Of a stretch of 64,000 nucleotides of DNA, positions 44,098-55,889 are shown piece after piece. A program made the position numbers and the translations under genes. The stretch covers positions 55,628,333 to 55,692,332 of the forward strand of contig OX419756.1 of assembly GCA_948567375.1 (NCBI GenBank), read 5' to 3'. Numbering within the stretch: position 1 is the first letter of the stretch; each line of letters begins with the position of its first letter. The DNA comes from Lunularia cruciata (lineage: Eukaryota; Streptophyta; Marchantiopsida; Lunulariales; Lunulariaceae). The notes beneath the pieces were generated by a model. That model had not been told where the DNA came from and ran no database searches. It was given only the letters and a program-made list of their open reading frames with translations.

Positions 44098-45290
44098 GTG
44101 GTGGATGCCAAGCCAACACCATGGGAGGCTTGTGAATATACCTCCAAGATTGATGTGAAAGTGAATGGTCACAGCATCAAGGATGCACTTGTTGATGGAG
44201 GATCAACAATGAATGCCATGTCAAAAAGGTTGATGAAGAAGTTGGGTATGATACCCTCAAGACCTTCAACATTTATGGTGAGCATGGCAAACAAGCAACA
44301 AGTTCAACCAGTAGGAGTGATGGATAAGGTGGTAGTTTCAATTATGGGAGTTCAAAATCTCATGAGTTTCCAAGTCTTGAAGGATTCAAGCTATGACTTA
44401 CTTCTTGGGAGGCCATGGTTGAGAGCAACATGCAAAACGGATAGATGACACAAAAGGTACTTGGGGATTGGGTCATCAAACCATAGAGTCACAGTTCCTA
44501 TGACTAACACCACCAACACTTCACATTCAGATACACTATCTTCTGATTATTGGGAATCATATTCTGAAGAAGGAGCTTCAGGTGTGAACACAAGCATGGA
44601 GGAGGAGACTTCCACAAAGGAGGATGAATCTGATTGGATTCAGATGTGTATCCCTTGTGTGCTATGGATTTTTCACCTAAGCTAGAGGTTTTGAAGGACC
44701 TAGATAAATCACCATTGACACTTGAGGAGTTAGCTACACTCAAGTATGGCCCAAATGTTACCAAGGAGGAGAAAGTGAGATTTGAGGAGATTTTCCGCAA
44801 GTTCATCCATGTGTTTGCTTTCAATTACAAGGATTTGAAGGAAGTCACCTTGGAGGAGCACAAGATAAAGGTGGAGTCACATGCAAGACCAATCCGCCAA
44901 AAGCAACGTTGCATTAGCCCACCAATATCTTTGGTTGTGAAGGAGGAGATTGATAAGATCCAAGAAGCCAAATTTATCTTTGAGGTGGAGAATTCAAAAT
45001 GAGTGTCTCCAATTGTCATTGTGAAGAAAAAGAATGGCAAGCTTTGGGTATGTGTGGATTACAAGAAGCTCAATGCTGTTACTAAGAAGGACTACTACTC
45101 ATTGCCATTCATTGATGAGATCTTGGAGGAGGTTGCAGGTCATGAGAGGTACAATTTTGGAGATGGTTATAGTGGATATAACCAAATCAAGATTGCACTA
45201 GAGCATCAACAACTCACCACATTCACCACACCTTAGGGAACTTACACTTTCAAGGTCATGCCTTTTGAGAAGAGTTGGCAGTGATCTTTG
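44098..45290 (+). pseudogene. OT-1 protease and reverse transcriptase part
   Basis: Protease: DALVDGGSTMNAMSKRLMKK with YDLLLGRPWLR. RT N-terminal half: PIVIVKKKNGKLWVCVDYKK, LNAVTKKDYYSLPFIDEILE and GYSGYNQIKIALEHQ. The second half of RT is not recognised. Broken. Confidence 0.7.
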
Positions 45291-45299
45291 GTCTCAAGA

Positions 45300-46720
45300 A
45301 GTTTAGACACTACTGATTGGAGGGAAAGCCACCATTGTCACGGATCACAAGGCTTTGAAGTACATCTTCAACAAGCTTAATGTTGAAGGGAGACTAGCAA
45401 GGTGGATGATACTCTTGTATGAGTATGACTACACCATTGAAGAAAGAAAGAAACATGCAAATGCTTATTTGTTATTTAGAGCCTATGATCATGATGGAGA
45501 TGAGCCCGTGGATGATTCCTTCCCGGATGAGGAGCTCGTGAAATTCTCAGTCACTCAAGAGGTTCCAATGGAGTACAAGGAGATTTTGGATTTTATGACA
45601 AGAGGTAACTATCCAAAAGGGATGCATGCTAGGGAGAGGAAGGCCCTTGCAGTAAGATCTAGACCTTACACAATGGTGGAGGATATTCTTTTTCACCAAG
45701 GGGCAGATGGTCTACTTTGAAGAGCAGTGGGTAAGGAAGAGTCTATCCTACTCATAAAGGAGTTTCATGAAGGTTTAGTGTGTGGAGGACACTTTGCAAG
45801 AAAGGTGACTACTTTCAAGATTCTAGATGCAGGTTACCATTGGAGAAGGATTTTCAAGGATTGTCTTGATTATTGCAAAACTTGTCATGTTTGTCAAGCT
45901 TTTGCTAGAAAATCTACTTCCATTCCACCACTTAGATCAATTCCATTGCTAGGACCTTTTGAGAAGTGGGGAATTGATTTTGTAGGTCCTCTCAATAGAA
46001 CCCCAAGGAACAATTGGTATATTGTGGTAGTTATTGATTATCTTACCAAGTGGGTTGAAGCTAGACCATTGAGGGAGAAGAATGAAGATGAAGTTGATAG
46101 ATTTCCTTATGAACGCATTATCACTAGGTTTGGATGCCCTTTAGAGTTAGTTTTTGATAGAGGGAGTTTATAGGAAGCATCACAACAGCCATGCTACGAC
46201 ATTTCTCTATCACACATAGAGTAACTACACCCTATAAGCCAAATTCCAATGGCATGGCAGAGAGAACCAATCAGACCTTGTGCATGATGTTGGCCAAAGA
46301 TGCAGAAATGGAGGGGGCTAAACATCATTGGGACAAGAGGATTCAAGCAATTTTATGGGAGTATAGGACAACCATGAAGAATTCCACTAGACATTCTCCA
46401 TTTCAATTGGTATATGGTATTGAGTCTACCTTACCTATTCACTTTGATCTTCCTACCTTCCAAGGAATTCATAGGAGATTGAAGAAAGCACAAGGAGGTG
46501 ATGCAAAGAAGTCAAGGAAGGATCAGCTCATGGAGTTGGAAGAGGCAAGAGTAGTTGTTATGGTTCAAGTGGAGCAAGCCCAAAGGAAACAAAAGGAGAG
46601 CTATGACAAGAGGCAAGGCAAAAAGAAAGTGGAGCCTTTCAAAGAAGGTGATTGGGAAATGTTATTTGATTTTATTCAATTCAAGAGAGTGCAAAAGAAT
46701 TTTTTGCCTTAGTACTTTGG
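45300..46720 (+). pseudogene. OT-1 RNase H remnant and integrase
   Basis: RNase H end: TDHKALKYIFNK-like segment (about 45,340-45,380). Integrase: HEGLVCGGHFARKVTTFKIL with CKTCHVCQ (zinc head), WGIDFVGPLNRTPRNNWYIV, YLTKWVEARPL, then RVTTPYKPNSNGMAERTNQT and the C-terminal region to about 46,712. It lacks a chromodomain. Broken. Confidence 0.75.
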
Positions 46721-46883
46721 ACCTTTCATAGTGGAGAAGGTGTCGGGCAATTACACCTATGATCTCAAGGAGTTGGGAAGAAGACACTTTGATAGGATTA
46801 ACCATGATAAGTTAAAGATATATCATAGAAGGTAGAGAGACCTTCACTTTGAGGACAAAGTGAAAACTTAGTCCGGGGGTAAA

Positions 46884-47188
46884 TGTTACACCCATATATG
46901 CATGTGTGTGATATTATGATATTTAGCTTGGTATTACAATTAATTGAGATATATTATTTATATAGAGATAAAAGATGGTTCTACATTAGTCATAATTAGC
47001 TAAAGTTAGTCATAGCTAAGATAGAAGAGACCTTACTTTAGAGGAAGTAGAAAAGATGAGCACCACTATTTTGGATTCTAGTGTGTTGACTTGGTATTAT
47101 TTCTAGGTGTTTGGCTTTGAGGAAAGAGTTGAGAACTCTTGGGCCTGCAAGTCTTTTTGTTTTGGATTCTTCTATAGTCCAAAGATAA
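46884..47188 (+). repeat. OT-1 right LTR, left part
   Basis: TGTTACACCCATATATGCATG up to the CH-3 insertion, matching 40,625-40,926. It is preceded by the polypurine-like GTCCGGGGGTAAA. Continues at 52,830. Confidence 0.85.
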
Positions 47189-47611
47189 TGTAACAATATG
47201 GAGTTTAGTGACAAAGTTAGTCGGGCTTACAAAGTAGAGAATAAGACAAAATAGCCTAGAATATTCTAGAAGCATCTAAGAAGCTTCTTAGGAAGCTTCC
47301 TAACTAGTTAACTTGCGCCCTAAGTAGGTAGCTTCTAGAAGGAAGCTTCTAGAAGCTTCTAACTAGCTTAGCTTGCACACCAAGTAGGCGGCTTCTAGAA
47401 GGAAGCTTCTTGAGAAGCTTCCTAGTTAACTTGGCTTGCACTCCAAGAAAGCGGCTCAAGGAAACTTCTTGAGAAGCTTCAAGGGTCTTGTATGCTACCT
47501 ATAAATACCAAGGCCGAAGCTCATGCTAGGCATTCGGAGTTTTCCCTCATTCAAGTGTCCCAATGTGAGCTTCCATTCTCCTATTTCTCTCCTCGGTTTT
47601 GGTCTTTTACA
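47189..47611 (+). repeat. CH-3 left LTR (423 bp)
   Basis: TGTAACAATATGGAG...GGTCTTTTACA. U3 contains an array of heat-shock-element-like units (see separate entry), then TATAAATA at 47,500-47,507. Primer site TGGTATCAGAGC follows at 47,613-47,624. Confidence 0.92.
47258..47421 (+). promoter_or_regulatory. Heat-shock-element array in CH-3 U3
   Basis: Alternating GAA/TTC pentamers, the binding pattern of heat-shock transcription factors. 47,259-47,271 reads GAATATTCTAGAA (three perfect units). 47,342-47,359 reads GAAGCTTCTAGAAGCTTC (four perfect units), preceded by TTCTAGAA. 47,402-47,421 holds GAAGCTTC twice, four bases apart. The array ends about 80 bp before the TATA box. The same array is present in CH-2, the CH-3 right LTR and, decayed, in CH-1. 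Heat-activated transcription is inferred by analogy with Arabidopsis ONSEN. Confidence 0.65.
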
Positions 47612-47612
47612 T

Positions 47613-47624
47613 TGGTATCAGAGC
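47613..47624 (+). other. CH-3 primer-binding site (initiator Met tRNA)
   Basis: TGGTATCAGAGC one base after the LTR, complementary to initiator-Met tRNA. Confidence 0.9.
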
Positions 47625-47882
47625 AAGAATGGGATGGATGGAATTTATGGACCACCAAATCCACTTCCGCCAAACCATTGGGACTTTCATGTCCAGATAT
47701 TACCAAAGTATCGTTTCACACAATTCATCACCTCACGCTTTGGGCAGGATTTTCTACATATGATCACCGTGTCCGAGGAACCCTTGATACTTCCAGTTGT
47801 AACTTATGGAGAACGGTGGACGTGTTGTATCTACGTGTTAATCAACTAGATAAATTGCAGGTAGTGGAATAGAGTAGTAGCG

Positions 47883-48782
47883 ATGGCGGCAATACCAGAT
47901 GTTATCCTTGCAATGCAACAACAAATCGAGCATCTTACTCGATTGTTGGATGAACGAGACCAGCAACGACGAGAACAGATAGACAGAGCGCCAGTTCAAG
48001 ATGGAGAAGATTGCATTCAATTTCCGAAACCCAAGGTGTTTGAAGGCAAGAATCTTCCAAGCATAGTGGAGAATTTTGTGTTTGACTGTGAACGTTACTT
48101 TGAAGCCACCAATCTTCAAGACGAGCGGAAACAAATTCTCTTGGCTTCTAGCCAATTGGATGGAGTGGCAAAACTTTGGTGGCGATTCCGAGTAGAAAGA
48201 GCTGAACGACAAATTGTTACACCAATTTTTACATGGGCAGAATTCAAGGATGCAATACTTGGTCGATTTCAGACTATAAATGCCACCCAAGCTGCACGAG
48301 ATAAATTGGCGGAGTTGAGGCAAATTGGCTCAGTGAGAAGCTACATCACACAATTTCAAAATATCATCATGCAAATTCCAGATATCCAAGAAGGTGAAGT
48401 TCTGGATCGATTTGTGCGAGGATTGAAGTCACGAACCAGATTGGAGGTGACCATGCGAGAGCCACAGAATGTAGAACAAGCCATGCAATTGGCTGAGCGT
48501 TTTGATTCCTTAGTTGCAACAACTTGGTCTCGACCTCGACCTACACAAAACCCACCAGTACCACGAGTGGAAGAACCGGTACCACTGGAGATTGATGCTA
48601 TCCAACGAAGACCACTTGGCACAGCAGATAGAGAAAGATTACGACAAAATGGAGGTTGTTTTTATTGTCGCCAATTGGGGCATCACATTGCTGAATGTCC
48701 ACTCAAGAATGGACGACCTCGACAAGTTGCCCAAGTGGAGGTTGTGGAGCGGAATGATCAGGGAAACGAGGAATCCCAGTAG
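47883..48782 (+). CDS. gag: CH-3 gag polyprotein
   Basis: An open 299-codon gag, same length as in CH-2. N-terminal coiled coil (LAMQQQIEHLTRLLDERDQQ), capsid domain (FVFDCERYFEATNLQDERKQ, AKLWWRFRVERAERQ, DRFVRGLKSRTRLEV), and zinc knuckle CFYCRQLGHHIAECP near residue 265. It forms the particle around the element RNA. An open gag in both young copies suggests recent function. Confidence 0.9.
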   Translation: MAAIPDVILAMQQQIEHLTRLLDERDQQRREQIDRAPVQDGEDCIQFPKPKVFEGKNLPSIVENFVFDCERYFEATNLQDERKQILLASSQLDGVAKLWWRFRVERAERQIVTPIFTWAEFKDAILGRFQTINATQAARDKLAELRQIGSVRSYITQFQNIIMQIPDIQEGEVLDRFVRGLKSRTRLEVTMREPQNVEQAMQLAERFDSLVATTWSRPRPTQNPPVPRVEEPVPLEIDAIQRRPLGTADRERLRQNGGCFYCRQLGHHIAECPLKNGRPRQVAQVEVVERNDQGNEESQ

Positions 48783-48808
48783 GAGATTTTGAGCCGCCTA
48801 CTGGGAGC

Positions 48809-51806
48809 TTGATTAGTTCCAATGGGATTGAAGGCTCGACCTATGCAAGTTTGCTTCACTTGCAAGGTATGATATCTAATCGGGGTTGTAGAATTTTGGT
48901 TGATTCTGGAAGTTCAGAGAATTGCATATCTATGCAAGTAGCAAAGGAGTTGGGTATTCCTATCAAGCCAGTGATTGGAAGTAGTTTGATGATGGCGGAT
49001 GGTAGAAAGGGTTCTGCATTCCGCACCTTGCATCCTGTTACCTTCAAGATTGGGAAGGAGTATTTGGAGTGTATGAGGTTTGTAGTGGCACCTCTACACT
49101 ATGATATCATTCTGGGTCTACCTTGGCTTGAATGTCATAAGGTTCAATTTGATTGGACCCGACACCAAATTCAAGTACAACACCAAGGTAGGAATTTCCG
49201 ATTAGGTTGTCTGGCACCTCTGAGTAAGACACCTAAGATTAGTCATTCCCAAGATGGGAAGTTTGTCGAGAAGGTAGCCATAGAGCGAATCTGGAAGGGA
49301 GATGAGTCCCAAGATGGGAAGTTTGCTAGGAAGGCAACCATGGAGCAAGCTCGGAAGAGAGATGAGTCCCTAGAAGGGAAGTTTGTTAATGAAGCAGCCA
49401 TAGAGCAAGCTTTGGAGGAAGATAAGTCTGTATTCGCAGTGTGGATCAAGCCGATTGCACAAGAACAATCTGAGGAGGGCCAAGTGCCGCATCAAGGACG
49501 GTTGATCGGATAGCTCAAGAGTTTGCAGATGTGTTTCCGGATGATCTGCCAAAGGGATTACCTCTGATCGAGGTATGCCCTTCAAGATCAAGTTATTGCT
49601 AGGGAGTACTCCAGTGAGTAGACCAATCTATCGGCTCTCACCAAAGGAGTTGGAGGAGTTGCGAACAACACTTACAGAGTTGTTGGAGAAGGATTTCATA
49701 CGACATAGTACCTCTCCTTGGGGAGCACCGGTACTATTTGTTCCAAAGAAGGATGGAGGACTTCGTTTCTGTATTGATTACCGTGGGCTCAATAAGAAAA
49801 CCGTGAAGAATGCATATCCCTTGCCTCGGATCAATGACTTGCTTGATCAATTAAGTGGAGCACAATACTTTTCCAAGCTAGATCTTCGTAGCGGCTATTG
49901 GCAAATTCCTATTGAAGGAGAGGACGTGAAAAAGACTGCCTTTTGTACAAGGTATGGACATTTTGAGTGGAGAGTTCTACCTTTCGGACTCACTAATGCT
50001 CCAGCTGTCTTCATGGATCAGATGCAGCGGGTGTTGGAGGGGCTATTGGATCAGTCTGTGGTAGTGTTCTTAGATGATATCTTAATCTATAGTAGGACAG
50101 AGGCAGAACACATGAATCATGTGCGAGAAGTCCTAAGACGACTACGACAGTGGAAATTTTACTGCAAGAAGTCAAAGTGTGCTTTTTGGCAAAAGGAGGT
50201 TACCTTCTTGGGTCATAAGATCTCATCAGAGGGGATCAAGATGGAAGAAGAAAAGATCAAGGCCATTACTGATTGGCCTACCCTGAAGGATGCTACCGAA
50301 GTACGAGCGTTCAACGGATTGGCCAGTTTTTACCGATGGTTCATCCACTATTATGCTCACGTGGCTGCACCATTGACTGACCTCTTGGGAAAGAACTTGA
50401 GCTTCCAATGGACCACCAAGCATGAAGAAGCATTCCAGAAGTTAAAGCATATGGTGTCTTCAAGACCCATTCTTCAACCATATGATCCTCAACTACCTTG
50501 TGTGGTTGATTTTGATGCTTCTAACTTTGCAATTGGAGCTGTGTTGCAACAAGAATTTCCAGATGGACTACATCCTATTGCCTTTGTGTCTCGCCGACTA
50601 AATACAGCTGAAAGAAATTACTCTGCTCGAGATCGGGAACAACTTGCAATGGTATATGCCACCAAGGTATGGAGGCATTATCTCTTGGGGAAACAAGTGA
50701 TCATGCGAACTGATCACAAGCCATTGTTGCAGACCTTACACCTAGAGCACATGAAGAGTCGACATCATCGATGGGAAGAGCAACTCCAATTGTTTGACAT
50801 CAAACTTGAGTACAAACCAGGTCGGTTCCATGTCATCCCTGATGCTCTATCACGACGACTTGATTTGAAGTCTCTTCCTCTCATCGCGGCAGCAATTACG
50901 ACGGTGTCAATTGATCCCAAGATTCAAAACGAGTTTCGGTTAGCCCTACAGCAAGATCCCTTCTTCCAAATGGTACACGGTCGTCTAACAGCACGCGACA
51001 AGGAGTACAACACCTTCTCCTTCAAGGAAGGCCTTTTATTCCATGCAGACCAGATCTTTGTTCCAACCAAAGGTGATCTTCGACTTGTGCGCCTTCAAGA
51101 AGCCCATTATTTACCAATAGTTGGTCACATGGGAGTGGACAAGACCTTGGGCACCCTCCAACGCCAATGGTGGTGGCCCAACATGACACGAGATGTTCCA
51201 GACTTTGTCCGATCATGTGAGAGTTGCCAACGGAACAAGGCCAGCAACCAGAAGCCGAGTGGACTCCTTCAACCACTCGCCATTCCATCCGCTCTTTGGG
51301 AGCATGTGAGCTTGGATCTCATCACATCCTTGCCAAAGACAAAACAAGGACACACCGCAATTGTGGTGTTTGTGGATAAGCTTAGTAAGCAAATCCACTT
51401 GGCACCAACCTGTGATACCGTGGATGCTCCAACCTTAGCGCAAATCTACTTCGACAATGTCTTCAAGCATCATGGGATGCCACGTGTACTCATCTCCGAC
51501 CGTGATCCTCGATTTACTGGGAAGTTTTGGCAAGCACTCTTCCAGATACTCGGCACCAAGCTTGCTTTGTCCACGGCCTATCATCCTCAAACTGATGGAC
51601 AAACCGAACGCGCCAATCATACATTGGAGGATATGTTGCGGGCCTTTGTCAATGTCCACCATACCAACTGGGATGAATGTCTTGCAGCTGCAGAATTTGC
51701 CTACAACAATTCCAAACAGGCAAGCACTGGATTTTCTCCCTTCTTTCTCAATTTTGGCCAAGATCCGCTTGTTCCAGATTCTCTTCTTGCTCCCCCTCCC
51801 TCTTAG
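48809..51806 (+). pseudogene. pol: CH-3 pol region (protease, RT, RNase H, integrase)
   Basis: Protease ILVDSGSSENCISMQVAKEL. Repeated acidic/basic spacer with three DES..GKF-like units (about 49,240-49,420), as in CH-2. [22 protein letters not shown] and [12 protein letters not shown]. RNase [21 protein letters not shown] and [16 protein letters not shown]. Integrase: [56 protein letters not shown]. The RT to integrase stretch is open for more than 740 codons. A few interruptions elsewhere. Confidence 0.88.
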
Positions 51807-51899
51807 GTTCCTCATACTTCTACATTCTTGACCACTATATCCCAATCTCTCCAACAAGCCAAATCTCACCTCCTTGTTGCTCAGAATCGCCAAAAACAA

Positions 51900-52372
51900 T
51901 ATGCAGACCATCATCGTCGTGATCTCACCTTTGAAGTTGGTGATAAAGTCATGCTATCCTCTAGTAACCTCCCTCTCCCACTTGATACCCAAGTTTGTAA
52001 ACTTGCTCCTAATTAGATAGGACCCTTTGATATCACCCACATTATCTCTCCTGTTGCTTATCGTCTTGCCTTACCTTGTCACATGCGTATCCATCCTGTC
52101 TTTCATATTTCCAAGTTGAAACCCTTTGTTCCTAACCCTTCTTCCTTTTCCTCTCGAGTCCAACCTCCCCCTCTTCCTGTCCCTATCAATGATCATGAGG
52201 AGTACGAAGTTGATCGTATCCTTGCGCGTCGCCATATTCAACGAGGCCGTCACCAACATACGGAGTACAAGGTCCTTTGGAAAGGGTATCCCCTTCATGA
52301 TGCTACATGGGAACCTCTTTCTCACCTCCAGAATGCACAGATGGCCATCAAGGAATTTGAAGCTTCACTGGC
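51900..52372 (+). pseudogene. CH-3 integrase tail and chromodomain
   Basis: The integrase tail (LTFEVGDKVMLSSSNLPL) is followed by a classical chromodomain at 52,190-52,365: EEYEVDRILARRHIQRGRHQ, EYKVLWKGYPLHDATWEP, then a C-terminal helix (LQNAQMAIKEFEA). The aromatic positions of the fold are visible. It ends about 35 bp before the right LTR. Confidence 0.85.
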
Positions 52373-52406
52373 GACGAGGACGTCACCAACTAGCGGCGGG
52401 GGAATA

Positions 52407-52829
52407 TGTAACAATATGGAGTTTAGTGACGAAGTTAGTCGGGCTTACAAAGTAGAGAATAAGACAAAATAGCCTAGAATATTCTAGAAGCATCTAAGAA
52501 GCTTCTTAGGAAGCTTCCTAACTAGTTAACTTGCGCCCTAAGTAGGTAGCTTCTAGAAGGAAGCTTCTAGAAGCTTCTAACTAGCTTAGCTTGCACACCA
52601 AGTAGGCGGCTTCTAGAAGGAAGCTTCTTGAGAAGCTTCCTAGTTAACTTGGCTTGCACTCCAAGAAAGCGGCTCAAGGAAACTTCTTGAGAAGCTTCAA
52701 GGGTCTTGTATGCTACCTATAAATACCAAGGCCGAAGCTCATGCTAGGCATTCGGAGTTTTCCCTCATTCAAGTGTCCCAATGTGAGCTTCCATTCTCCT
52801 ATTTCTCTCCTCGGTTTTGGTCTTTTACA
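52407..52829 (+). repeat. CH-3 right LTR (423 bp)
   Basis: Essentially identical to the left LTR; directly preceded by the purine-rich GCGGCGGGGGAATA. Ends TTTTACA against the duplicated GATAG. Confidence 0.92.
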
Positions 52830-53220
52830 GATAGCCAATGTGAAGGAATCCTTGACTTAGTGGTTGGGTCAAGATAAGACCACACGCTTAGGGGAATATG
52901 CCCATGAGAATGGATATTTTTTTCTACTTTTTGACTTTACTTGACACTTAGTCTAGTAAACTAAGTTACTACAATAATTAGTAACTTTAGTGCGTAACTA
53001 TTTCACAAGTATATAAACAAGGGATGAGGGAGTACTCATCATCCTTCATTTGCAACTATCTCTCTCTCATTGAGTTCTCTAGTGAGCAATGTCTTGAGTC
53101 TTGGAGTGTTAGCCTTGGAGGAGTATAATGGAGTTTGGGTTCCTTGTCTTCTTAGTCCATGGTGCACTACCATAATAGCCATCAGAGGTTCATTGTGAGT
53201 GAGAGACAGGCCGGCTCACA
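52830..53220 (+). repeat. OT-1 right LTR, right part
   Basis: GATAGCCAATGTGAAGG...GGCCGGCTCACA matches 40,924-41,317, completing the LTR interrupted by CH-3. Confidence 0.85.
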
Positions 53221-53819
53221 ACAATTCCTCTCCTTCTTGTCTAAAGTACTCTAGGTCCCCTACAAGGCTCTCATAACTCACCTCATCCTCGTCAATAATA
53301 CACGTTCAAAGAAAAGATGGGTGAAAATCTCTCCTTCAAAAGCTGGCTTGAACCTATGGCTATCTAGGTGGTGGACTTGTCTGTGTAAAATCACCAACTT
53401 AGCCTCAATAGTGAGCATCATCTGTTATATCAAATCATAATCCTCATCAATAGTCCTAGCTATTTTAGTCTTCACATGAAGAATAGGTATTCCATGAACC
53501 ACCTTTGACCTCTAAGAAGGAATGAACAAAGAACACACCATTTGGAAGAAAAATCTCTAAGCCAAATATGCACAATGTAAGGCCAAGTATCTCCCAACAA
53601 CAAAATCTCACACAAGGAACCAATCCTAAACTAAAGGGTGTAGAATTGTCCTCTTTTTGGTTGTTGTCCCCCTTGGCAATGCAATTGCTTCCTTAATGAG
53701 GCCAATAGAAAGTGTGAAGGGTCTTCCACCAACTATTATGTTGTGAGTGTTATTGCCCCATATCCAAACAAACTCTATGAATGTAGAGAGCTAAAATAAA
53801 TCACAAAATAACAAGCAAA

Positions 53820-54060
53820 TATTGTTATAAATTTTGAGCGTACACACAAAAATTGTTGGTATATGCAAGCAAAAAATTGGTATGTGTAGGAAGTACTTTG
53901 ATGTGCACAAGCAGCAAATTGGTCTATGTAGACAAAAAATTTGGTCTACATTGATAGAAATTTTAGTATGCACAATGTGAAAAGCGTGTGTGCACAAAAG
54001 AATGGTTTTTGCATGAAAACTACAGTGGGTCTACACAAACGAATTGGTTTACATAATCAA
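53820..54060 (+). repeat. Degenerate minisatellite, unit about 30-40 bp
   Basis: Variants of TATGTGCAAGCAAAAAATTGG recur (ATATGCAAGCAAAAAATTGG, GTGCACAAGCAGCAAATTGG, TATGTAGACAAAAAATTTGG, CTACACAAACGAATTGG). On the minus strand this encodes a His/Cys/Phe-rich repeat by chance. Confidence 0.55.
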
Positions 54061-54929
54061 AAATACTTGAACTTGAATTAGATTTTGGGATTCAAACAAG
54101 AAATTTCATCAAATTTTAGTCAAACAAAAGCAATACTCACATATGTACATGGGTCCTCCATACCAATTGCCACTTTTATGCCTAAAAGATTCAAGTCCAA
54201 CTCCTAAATTTCCTCTATTGATCTTTTGATACTTGGTTTGTCTAACCAATACCACTTAATGGCAATCATGTTATCTTTCAATTGATAATTATCAACAAGC
54301 CAAGGCCCCTCCTCAATGTCATCCATGTTTTTCTCTTTGAACATGGAAAATATACTCTTCCATCTTGGTAGTTATAGAATCTAAATCAAAATTGAACTTG
54401 AAGGGAAGAAGAAGTCAAAAAGTGGTTTATAAGGCTGCATAGACTATTTTATCTACTACATACATGTTTTTGCCTACTACGCACACAATCCCTACTGCTT
54501 AAACTAAATTAATGAAACTTCTGTTTAGACCCTAAGAATGAATTTTGGTCTTGAATCTTATCTCCTACTTGCGGGCTCTTAACTTTGTCCACACAATGCA
54601 CTTTTCCTTAAGGCCCCAAGACCCTTGAACCCTCTTGTTTATGCATACACCATCATGACTCTTTGAATTCCACTTAAACCCTAAGACTTCTATTTGTCTT
54701 ATCCTCCTATTTTATATATGATGCTATGTATCATGGCCTATGTAGAATAATTATAGCAATCCTATCCTTAGACAAAACTCTCCTTAAAATAATATGTGTA
54801 AGAAAGTCCACTTTATATAGGTTCTCAGATTTCTTGATAAAAAACTTGTTTATATTGATCTTTTCTCTTCAATGTTTGTTTTCTAACTCCTAACTATATT
54901 TACACCATTTTGCAAATATTGATATAGAC

Positions 54930-55125
54930 CTCTTTGGTTTCAGATTTCTAGCCCCTAAATATCCAATATATAAGTCTCCAAATATAGCTTTTCAAGCCAA
55001 AAAAATCAATCCCTTCTTTGGTCTAATTTGAAAACTTAAAAAATATCTTATCACTCTTTGGTTTCTAATTTGTAGGCCTCTAAATATCAATAAACATTCT
55101 CCAAATATAGCTTTACCACTAAATA
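54930..55125 (+). repeat. Two-copy repeat, spacing about 126 bp
   Basis: CTCTTTGGTTTCAGATTTCTAG...CTCCAAATATAGCTTTTC is repeated as CTCTTTGGTTTCTAATTTGTAG...CTCCAAATATAGCTTTAC. Old tandem duplication. Confidence 0.55.
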
Positions 55126-55889
55126 TTAGCTTTCCATTTTCAATCTAAAAAATTAAATGGTGGCTTGGTGGTTGGGTTGAATGAAAGAAACTCTATGTGA
55201 ATATGCTTAAAAATCTCTAGACTATGCCTTTAAACTTTTCAATTCTTTAATCATTGAAAATGTGTGGGGTTATGAATGAAATGACTAAGCATGCAACTAA
55301 ATATCTCAATGAATAAGTGACAATATCAAGAACCATATATTCATTCAAGGATGACTTTACATCTTCATTGGACACCCATTGACCTGCATAGGGCCTGGTG
55401 ACTCTTGGATCTCTTTCCACTTGATGACTCTTGGATGTCTCTCCAAGAGTGGTTTTCACAACACTATCCCAAAAACTACCAATGCAAATTCAATTCAAAC
55501 CTATTCAAACTCAACATATAAATTGCAAGGTGTGAACAACCAAACCCTTGCATGTCCTAATCAACCTAAGTAGACATATCTCACATGACATCTCATTTTA
55601 CACGTGGTGCACACCCATACCATAGCACAAAAATATACAAGAATATATTAAAATATACTTGTGGTGCACACCTTTCATGTTAAATTTTTTTATTAATTTA
55701 AATATTTCTGATGAGGAAGTAATAATTTATTCTACTAATTAAATAGGAAAACTTGTAGATATTGCATTCTTTGAGTTGTGACTCTAAAGCCAACAACCCA
55801 AATGATAGAGTCTAGGTTGGAGGAACACTTGGAGGAAGAATGCAAGAAATTGATTTGAGATCAAAGGGAGCTTGAGGCAAATGGTTTAG

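Larger units (their letters stand above)
47189..52829 (+). mobile_element. CH-3: very young chromovirus, near complete
   Basis: A 5,641-bp element in the right LTR of OT-1, with two 423-bp LTRs that differ at about one position by eye. The 5-bp target duplication is GATAA/GATAG (47,184-47,188; 52,830-52,834). Primer site TGGTATCAGAGC, gag, protease, RT, RNase H, integrase, chromodomain and polypurine tract (GCGGCGGGGGAATA) are all present in normal order. It looks nearly whole, with about three or four interruptions. LTR identity makes it the most recent dated insertion in the window. Confidence 0.92.
40625..53220 (+). mobile_element. OT-1: Athila/Tat-like Ty3 element, interrupted by CH-3
   Basis: LTRs at 40,625-41,317 and 46,884-53,220 (the latter split by CH-3). 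A tRNA-Asp-like primer site, gag, protease, RT, RNase H remnant and integrase lie between, and GTCCGGGGGTAAA is a polypurine-like tract before the right LTR. Integrase style (KWGIDFVGPL, YLTKWVEARPL) and primer site point to the non-chromoviral OTA group; no chromodomain follows. Clear target duplication not found. The LTRs are several percent apart. Broken, with ten or more interruptions, and part of the RT/RNase H interval is absent. Confidence 0.75.
53221..55889. other. Repeat-poor to low-complexity DNA, no gene recognised
   Basis: The first 400 bases keep a decayed minus-strand frame (VHGIPILHVKTKIARTIDED and EAKLVILHRQVHHLDSH) from an unidentified gene or element. The rest is AT-rich, with the minisatellite at 53,820-54,060 and the duplicated phrase at 54,930-55,125. 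No RNA gene seen. Confidence 0.35.

Noticed and set aside
53820-54060. CRISPR-like or protein-coding Cys/His repeat
   Set aside because: Units are irregular in length and sequence, without spacers; plant nuclear context; best explained as a decayed minisatellite.
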